Source of the DNA: Collinsella aerofaciens
GTDB lineage: Bacteria > Actinomycetota > Coriobacteriia > Coriobacteriales > Coriobacteriaceae
NCBI RefSeq assembly: GCF_015558785.1
Contig: NZ_JADMOP010000002.1
Location: forward strand, 44,161 to 108,160
Reading direction: 5' to 3'
DNA length: 64,000 nt
Shown here: positions 58,722 through 64,000 of the stretch, one piece after another
Layout: each line of letters starts with the position of its first letter
How positions within the stretch are numbered: the stretch's first letter is position 1
Position numbers and translations under genes: made by a program
The notes under the pieces: generated by a model
The model's database searches: none
What the model saw: the letters and a program-made list of their open reading frames with translations, nothing else
Told to the model about the DNA's origin: nothing

Positions 58722-59711
58722 CTAGCGCTGCGGTGCGGCAGCGCGTACTTGTTCGATGACCTTTTCCATCGTGGCGTCGATGCGGTCCTTTTTGAGTTCG
58801 CATTCCCAGATGGTTATGGGCGTCCAGCCCATTTCGGTGAGCGCTGCCACGGCGGCACGGTCGCGCTCGACGTTGCGACGGAACTTTGCCTCCCAAAACT
58901 CGACATTGCGCTTGGGCTGACTTGGGTTGCATTTGGGGCAGCGGTGCCAAAAGCAGCCGTTGACGAAGATGGCGATCTTGCGGCCGGGGAAGGCGATGTC
59001 GGGCTTGCCGGGAACCTTCCATTCCAAGCGGTAACCCGTAAGGCCCGCTGCGCGCAGGTGCTGTCGTACGAGCAGCTCGGGCTTGGTGTTGGCGCGCTTG
59101 TTACCCTTCATGGACTTTTTGATGGCGGCGCGACGGCGCACCAGTTCACGCTCGTCGGCGGAAAGGTCTGAGGTATCGATGCCGTCGAGCAGACCTGGTT
59201 TGGGGCGTTTTTTGCTACGGCGCTTAGGTGCGCGTTTGGGCTTGGAAGCGGGCTCGTCGGTCGTGGCGGCCATGGCATCTTTGGCAGTGCTGTTGGCCTC
59301 AAGCCGATCTTCCTTTAACTCAATCAGAGCATCAATGAGCCCCTTGTCGGCGGGCATCCATTCCACCGTGGCAAGCGAGGTGCGCGGAATCCAGCGGATA
59401 TCAAGCTGGCGGTCGTGTTTCTGGGGCTCGCCAGACTCTTTAGCCAGTGAGCAGTAGTAGCACTCCATGGAGAGATGGAAATCGGGGTAGTCGTACTCAA
59501 CGGTATAGAAATCGCGCAGGTTGGTGACTTTTACCTGCAGCTCTTCCATGAGCTCGCGGCGCACGGCGTCTTCGGGTGTCTCGCCGTGCATGAGCTTGCC
59601 GCCGGGAAACTCCCAAAGTCCCTGCATGTCGCCGTAGCCGCGCTGCACGGCAAGCAGCTCGTCAGATCCTTCCTTGCGAATGATCCCAGCGGCAACATGA
59701 ACAGTCTTCAA
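58722..59711 (-). CDS. Nudix hydrolase-Vsr endonuclease fusion
   Basis: 329 aa from TTG 59711 (AGAGGA upstream); the open frame continues into the ABC gene region but nothing supports it. Residues 1-135 are a MutT-type Nudix domain with the Nudix box at 37-59 (PGGKLMHGETPEDAVRRELMEEL). A basic linker (about 140-175, KPKRAPKRRSKKRPKP) leads to a complete Vsr domain: NTKPELLVRQHLRAAG, GYRLEWKVPGKPDIAF with metal-binding Asp238, NGCFWHRCPKC and WECELKKDRI, including the zinc Cys/His set. Vsr nicks T:G mismatches left by deamination of 5-methylcytosine. The fusion would couple nucleotide-pool cleaning with mismatch repair. Confidence 0.88.
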   Translation of the reverse strand: MKTVHVAAGIIRKEGSDELLAVQRGYGDMQGLWEFPGGKLMHGETPEDAVRRELMEELQVKVTNLRDFYTVEYDYPDFHLSMECYYCSLAKESGEPQKHDRQLDIRWIPRTSLATVEWMPADKGLIDALIELKEDRLEANSTAKDAMAATTDEPASKPKRAPKRRSKKRPKPGLLDGIDTSDLSADERELVRRRAAIKKSMKGNKRANTKPELLVRQHLRAAGLTGYRLEWKVPGKPDIAFPGRKIAIFVNGCFWHRCPKCNPSQPKRNVEFWEAKFRRNVERDRAAVAALTEMGWTPITIWECELKKDRIDATMEKVIEQVRAAAPQR

Positions 59712-59859
59712 CAGGAGTCCTCTCTCAACATCAACACGCGGCAGGGTAGCTACCCGTACCTTACACAACGGTAAGGCAAGCGTAAGCCATATCGATGGTA
59801 GCCGACTCGTCTTCTTGCGACTATAGATGCCGTAGACTAATCGCAAAAAAGGACTCGGT

Positions 59860-60645
59860 ATGCAAACCACGCACATGGCGACCCCGGTACTGGAGGTCGC
59901 GCATCTCGAAAAGGTATATGGAGCGCTGGGCAACGTGACCCGTGCGCTCAACGACGTCAGCTTTACCGTCAACCGCGGTGAATTTGTTGGCATCATGGGC
60001 GCTTCGGGCTCGGGCAAGTCGACGTTGCTCAACTGCGTGTCGACCATCGATAGCGCCACGAGCGGCACGATCCGCATCAACGGGCAGGACGTGACGCGCA
60101 TGAAGCAGGCTAAGCTTTCGCAGTTCCGCCGCGAGGAGCTCGGCTTTATCTTCCAGGACTCCAACCTGCTCGATACGCTCACGGCACGCGAGAACATCGC
60201 CCTGCCGCTCACCATTGCCCGCACAAACTCGGCAGAGATCTCGACCCGCGTGCAGGATGTGGCAGCGCGCCTGTCCATCAGTCAGGTGCTCGACAAGTAT
60301 CCCTACCAGATGTCCGGCGGCCAGCAGCAGCGCGTTGCCGCGGCTCGCGCGCTCGTCACCGACCCCACCATGATCATGGCCGACGAGCCTACCGGCGCCC
60401 TCGACTCCAAAAGCGCCCGCCTGTTGCTCGAGAGCCTAGAGGCCCTCAACCGCCGCCTGCGCGCCACCGTGCTCATGGTCACGCACGACAGCTTTGCCGC
60501 CAGCTACACGAGCCGTGTGCTGTTTATCCGCGACGGCAAGATCTTCACCGAGCTGCGCCGCGGCGACACCGACCGCCGAGAGTTCTTCGACCGCATTATG
60601 GAGGTCGTTGCCATGATGGGCGGTGAGGGCTCCGATGCTCTGTAA
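59860..60645 (+). CDS. ABC transporter ATP-binding protein, BceA-like
   Basis: 261 aa. Walker [13 protein letters not shown]-loop [22 protein letters not shown], signature [15 protein letters not shown], Walker [14 protein letters not shown] and the H-switch VTHD are intact. The MacB/BceA subgroup works with a large FtsX-type permease to remove antimicrobial peptides such as bacitracin from the membrane, or to sense envelope stress. The permease gene overlaps by 11 nt. No BceRS-type two-component system is in the window. Confidence 0.9.
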   Translation: MQTTHMATPVLEVAHLEKVYGALGNVTRALNDVSFTVNRGEFVGIMGASGSGKSTLLNCVSTIDSATSGTIRINGQDVTRMKQAKLSQFRREELGFIFQDSNLLDTLTARENIALPLTIARTNSAEISTRVQDVAARLSISQVLDKYPYQMSGGQQQRVAAARALVTDPTMIMADEPTGALDSKSARLLLESLEALNRRLRATVLMVTHDSFAASYTSRVLFIRDGKIFTELRRGDTDRREFFDRIMEVVAMMGGEGSDAL

Positions 60646-62857
60646 ACTCGCTTGGGGCAACGTCCGCCGCGCCGGCTGCGACTACCTCGTCTACCTTTTG
60701 ACGCTCACCCTGGGCGTCACGGTCTTCTATGCCTTTAACACCATCTCGATGCAGGTCGACATCGCCGGAATCGATGAAGAGGGCTTGGCGCAGGTTATGG
60801 GCAGCATGCTCGGCGACCTGACGTACTTTTTGGCCGGTGTCATGGCCTTTTTGATGGTGTATGCCAATAACTTCATCATGAAACGCCGCAAGAAGGAGTT
60901 TGGCCTGTACCAGGTGCTCGGCATGGGGCGCGGGCGCGTCGCCACGATCATGGCGCTCGAGACCGTGATAGTGTCGGTCGTGGCCTTTGTCGCCGGCATT
61001 GTGCTGGGTGTGGGACTCTCCCAGCTCATAACGTTCTTTACGGCCTCGCTCTTTAAGACACAGATCGCCAATTTTCACTTCTTTTTCTCGGTGCATGCGT
61101 TCAATCTGACCCTTGCCTGCATGCTCGTAATGTTTGTGCTCACGCTACTGCTGAACCTTCGCGCCGTGCGTCGTACCAAACTCATCGAGCTTATGGGTGC
61201 CGAGCGTCGCAACGAGAGCATCAAGACACGCAACCCCTGGATCGCGATTGCCATCTTTGCCGTGGGCGTGGTGCTTGTGGGCGTGGCCTATTACCGTCTG
61301 CTACGTGATGGGTTCCCGCTAACCGCGACGGACAGCAAGCTGCAAGAGGCCATGAACCAGTTTGGTATTACGACCGCTATGGTTACCGTGGGCACCTTTG
61401 CCCTGTTCTGGGGACTCTCGGGCATGCTCATCAAGCTGCTGCAGAGCCTGCGCAGCGTGTATTGGCGCGGCCTCAACATGTTTACCGTGCGCCAGCTTGC
61501 GGCCAAGGTCAACACGGTGTGCTTTTCGATGGGCGTCATCGCGATGCTCCTGTTTTTGGCCATCACCTCGGTGACGTGCGGTATGTCGATTGCCAACGTG
61601 ATGAACGAAAACCTGGAGCGCTATAATCCGGCCGACATGTCGCAGACGTATATCTATTACACGCCCGATACGCTCGACTTCTACAAAGAGTCTTTCAATC
61701 CGTCTGAGGCCGATCGAATGGTGCTGGCCGATAGTACGGTCGATTTGTACTCCGCATGGCACGGCGATTCATGGCACGGCGATCGTAAGGGCAAGTCGAC
61801 GGACAACAACGACGAGACCGGCAAGAAGGTCAATATCGCCGATGTTGCAGGCGAGCATGTGCAGATCGATTCGTATCTGAGTTACCCGCTTGGCGGCTCG
61901 AATCCTTCGGTGACCCCAAGTGAAATGTGCAAGACCATGGGCGAAAAGCTTCCCAAGGCGTTCGGGGGTAGCAATGCCGATACGATGGGTCTGTTTGTGA
62001 CGCCGGCGAGCCAGTACAACAAACTGCGTCAGATGATGGGCGAGGAGCCGGTGCACATCGGTCACGACCAGTATCTGCTCACATGCGATATGGGCGGCGA
62101 GCTGGTCGACCTGTACACCAAGTATATGGCTGGCGGCCATGCCCTTACCTTGGGCGGGCATACGCTCAAGCCCGCAACCGATAAGTCGGACGAAGATACG
62201 GCGGCCATCGCCAACTCGGCGATGGGCAGTAATCCGGGTACCGTCGTCGTTGCCGACGAGCTGTTGTCCCAGCTTAATCTGCAGCCGTATTCCAGTAGCC
62301 TGCTCGTTAACTACAAACAGGGGATGGATACGACCGAGGCAGATGAGAGCATTAAATACACTCTGCTCGACAATCTGCTCGTTGACGGCAAAGAGCCGGG
62401 GTCGTGGGGAATCTTTATCACACGCTCCGAGATGTACACGCAGGCAGCGCAAATGAACGGTCTTATTAGCTACCTAGCCATTTACATCGGCTTTGTATTG
62501 GTCGTTGCATGCGCGGCGATTCTGTCGATCCAGCAACTCTCCAACGTGGCCGACGGCAGCCGCAGCTATCGTGTACTGGCACAGATCGGCTGTGAGGACC
62601 GCCAGATTCGCCATTCGGTGATGGCGCAGCAAGCGGTATTCTTCCTGTTCCCGCTGGCAGTGGGCTTGGCGCACTCCTTTGTGGCACTTAAGGTGATCAT
62701 CGAGCTGGTGAGCATATTCGGAAATATGAGCATCGGCGGCACCGTGGGCCTCACCTGTGCAATCTTCCTGGCAGCATACGGTGGCTACTTCCTGGTGACC
62801 TACCTCATGAGTACCGGCATGGTACAAGCCGCCATTGCTACCCGCTACAGCGAGTAA
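60635..62857 (+). CDS. ABC transporter permease, BceB-like (FtsX family)
   Basis: 740 aa from ATG 60635, inside the end of the ATPase gene. Ten hydrophobic segments are arranged as in BceB. FtsX-type helices occur at both ends (DYLVYLLTLTLGVTVFYAF; VTYLMSTGMVQAAIATRYSE). A large extracytoplasmic domain lies at about residues 320-590 (from NENLERYNPADMSQTYIYY to MYTQAAQMNG), between TM7 and TM8. Likely exports or disengages peptide antibiotics from lipid carriers. Specificity unknown. Confidence 0.88.
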   Translation: MLCKLAWGNVRRAGCDYLVYLLTLTLGVTVFYAFNTISMQVDIAGIDEEGLAQVMGSMLGDLTYFLAGVMAFLMVYANNFIMKRRKKEFGLYQVLGMGRGRVATIMALETVIVSVVAFVAGIVLGVGLSQLITFFTASLFKTQIANFHFFFSVHAFNLTLACMLVMFVLTLLLNLRAVRRTKLIELMGAERRNESIKTRNPWIAIAIFAVGVVLVGVAYYRLLRDGFPLTATDSKLQEAMNQFGITTAMVTVGTFALFWGLSGMLIKLLQSLRSVYWRGLNMFTVRQLAAKVNTVCFSMGVIAMLLFLAITSVTCGMSIANVMNENLERYNPADMSQTYIYYTPDTLDFYKESFNPSEADRMVLADSTVDLYSAWHGDSWHGDRKGKSTDNNDETGKKVNIADVAGEHVQIDSYLSYPLGGSNPSVTPSEMCKTMGEKLPKAFGGSNADTMGLFVTPASQYNKLRQMMGEEPVHIGHDQYLLTCDMGGELVDLYTKYMAGGHALTLGGHTLKPATDKSDEDTAAIANSAMGSNPGTVVVADELLSQLNLQPYSSSLLVNYKQGMDTTEADESIKYTLLDNLLVDGKEPGSWGIFITRSEMYTQAAQMNGLISYLAIYIGFVLVVACAAILSIQQLSNVADGSRSYRVLAQIGCEDRQIRHSVMAQQAVFFLFPLAVGLAHSFVALKVIIELVSIFGNMSIGGTVGLTCAIFLAAYGGYFLVTYLMSTGMVQAAIATRYSE

Positions 62858-62901
62858 CTCGTTCAGCTTGGAATTATCGTAGGTTGAGCATAGGTCGGCG
62901 A

Positions 62902-63040
62902 AAACGCCCCTAAGCGAGCAAGGTGACGTGAAAGAGGAGGGAAGCGTACTTCGGTACGCGACCGACGATTGAACGTCAGATTGCCGCTTAGGGGCGTTTG
63001 CAGCGTCGAGCCGTTACGCGGTTTGGTAAAACCGCGTAAC
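62902..63040 (+). ncRNA. Structured element, copy 2 (candidate RNA)
   Basis: A perfect 15-bp outer stem AAACGCCCCTAAGCG (62902-62916) / CGCTTAGGGGCGTTT (62985-62999) encloses CAAGGTGACGTGAAA, an inner hairpin GCGTAC-TTCG-GTACGC with a UUCG-type loop, and TTGAACGTCAGATTG. TGACGT and ACGTCA pair within it. A linker GCAGCGTCG and a second hairpin GTTACGCGGTTT/AAACCGCGTAAC (to 63040) follow. Copy 1 (46768-46906, minus strand) keeps the loop words while its stems differ by compensating changes. It lies between the BceB-like gene and the APC permease gene. Confidence 0.68.
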
Positions 63041-63166
63041 TTCATCGTAGAAGCACGTCTGCGGGCGGCGGATGCTCGTCTCCTGTCGCCCGCTCACCGA
63101 GGCCCGGCAATTGCCTTAATATCTTAAGGACCTCGATTTGTCCAAGACTGAGCGAAGGAGCTCATC

Positions 63167-64000
63167 ATGAGCGACGGAAAGAAAAAGCTTTCCTTCTTGA
63201 CGGTCATCTCGACCATCATCTGCGTCGTCTTCGTTTGTGAGGCCGCCGCACCTGCTGCTGCCATTGGCAACCAGCAGTTCTTCTGGTGGATTTTCCTGAT
63301 TCTGACCTTCCTGCTCCCTTATGGCATGGTCGCTGCCGAGCTCGGCACTACCTATGACGGCGAGGGTGGCATTTACGACTGGGTACGCGATGGTCTGGGC
63401 GACAAGTGGGGTGCCCGCATTTCGTACTACTACTGGGTTAACTACCCGCTGTGGATTGCCTCGCTGGCCACCATGTTCCCTGACATTTTGGGTATGGTCT
63501 TTGGCGTCGAGTTCAATCTGATTGCCAAGATTGGTATCGACCTTGCCTTTGTGTGGATCGTCTATCTTATGGGTCGCTCCAAGGCTGCCGACTCCGAGTG
63601 GGTCCTGAACGGCGGTGCCATCATCAAGGTCGCCGTTGCCGTTATCGTCGGCGCTTTGGGCATTTGGTACGCCATGGAGAACGGTTTTGCGAACGATATG
63701 TCCGCTGTCACCTTCTTGCCCGAGCTCACCAACACCAACGCGCTCGGCTACCTGTCGATCATCATCTTTAACTACATGGGCTTCGAGGTCATCTGCACCA
63801 TGACCGACGATATGGCCGATCCCGCTCGCGATATCCCCAAGGCTATCATCGTCGGCGGCCTGTCCATCGCCGTGATCTACCTGTTCGCTGGCTTTGGCAT
63901 CGGCGCTGCTGTGTCGGCCGATTCCATCGATCCCGACTACGGTATGATCTACGCTGTCCAGACTATTGTGGGCGATTCCATGATCTTTAAGGTCATCTGC
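63167..64000 (+). CDS. APC-family amino acid permease, 3'-truncated by window edge
   Basis: 278 codons are visible from ATG 63167 (GAAGGAG upstream), and the frame is open to the end. It starts MSDGKKKLSFLTVISTII, and PYGMVAAELGTTYDGEGGIYDWVRDGLG is the conserved TM2-3 region of the APC superfamily (close to GadC/YjeM-like exchangers). NYMGFEVICTMTDDMADPARDIPKAIIVGG is another family hallmark. About seven membrane segments are present in the visible part. Substrate unknown; an amino acid or amine exchanger is likely. Confidence 0.88.
   Translation, partial: MSDGKKKLSFLTVISTIICVVFVCEAAAPAAAIGNQQFFWWIFLILTFLLPYGMVAAELGTTYDGEGGIYDWVRDGLGDKWGARISYYYWVNYPLWIASLATMFPDILGMVFGVEFNLIAKIGIDLAFVWIVYLMGRSKAADSEWVLNGGAIIKVAVAVIVGALGIWYAMENGFANDMSAVTFLPELTNTNALGYLSIIIFNYMGFEVICTMTDDMADPARDIPKAIIVGGLSIAVIYLFAGFGIGAAVSADSIDPDYGMIYAVQTIVGDSMIFKVIC

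Noticed and set aside
59712-60278. N-terminal extension of the Nudix-Vsr protein through the ABC gene start
   Set aside because: The extension is antisense to the BceA-like gene, lacks domains, and a TTG with AGAGGA sits exactly at the Nudix domain start.

Overview
The window looks like a chromosome segment of a gut Coriobacteriia actinobacterium, most likely a Collinsella. This is inferred from a GC-rich gene background, many PTS and glycosidase genes and GC-rich intergenic hairpins; no rRNA or marker gene fixes it. Most of it is a galactoside-catabolism region, with accessory and defence genes inserted at about 13-26.6 kb.

Region 1 (1-13.2 kb) is bounded by two nearly identical yhcH copies in direct orientation, the first cut by the window edge. 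Between them lies a galacto-N-biose/N-acetylgalactosamine locus: a cytoplasmic GH35 beta-galactosidase, mannose-family PTS IIB-IIC-IID, a small membrane protein, IIA, a GntR regulator, an AgaS-type SIS deaminase/isomerase, a NagA/AgaA deacetylase, a convergent flavodoxin, a LacX-like epimerase and a LacC kinase. A fragment of a second nagA lies just before the second yhcH, so the block was probably created by duplication or recombination. Region 2 (13.2-17.5 kb) has a frameshifted hypothetical gene, tRNA-Thr(CGT), an orphan PTS IIB whose catalytic His is Tyr, an IS110 transposase remnant, galM and a DeoR/LacR-type repressor.

Region 3 (17.5-26.6 kb) is an accessory/defence island: a RelE/ParE-Phd toxin-antitoxin pair, an excisionase-like protein, an EcoRII-type restriction-modification pair whose methylase has an N-terminal HTH and an AGGACA/TGTCCT operator, an overlapping minus-strand gene set resembling an ABC-three-component conflict system, a decayed phage/BspA-like fragment, and an HTH regulator divergent from a small membrane protein.

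Region 4 (26.8-46.8 kb) contains three paralogous lactose-type modules, each with a PTS IICB (LacE), a 6-phospho-beta-galactosidase (LacG) and a divergent LacI repressor with its own operator word. A single IIA (lacF) follows, then an unknown membrane protein and lacA-lacB-lacX-lacC of the tagatose-6-phosphate pathway. All three permeases probably depend on the one IIA. A direct-repeat operator TGTTCG-N4-TGTT precedes the DeoR gene, lacF and lacA (and weakly lacG2), suggesting a LacR regulon. Palindromic repeats sit between the modules.

Region 5 (47-57 kb) holds a DUF4143 ATPase, the Leloir genes galK-galT with a divergent LacI, an FprA-type flavodiiron protein, a DeoR regulator divergent from a tagatose/fructose-bisphosphate aldolase (the probable last step for tagatose-1,6-bisphosphate), and a HAD phosphatase. 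Region 6 (57-64 kb) has an AraC regulator, a fused Nudix-Vsr repair protein, a BceAB-like ABC exporter and an APC permease running off the end. A 139-nt element with conserved loops and covarying stems occurs at 46.8 kb (minus) and 62.9 kb (plus); it is the best candidate here for a structured RNA.
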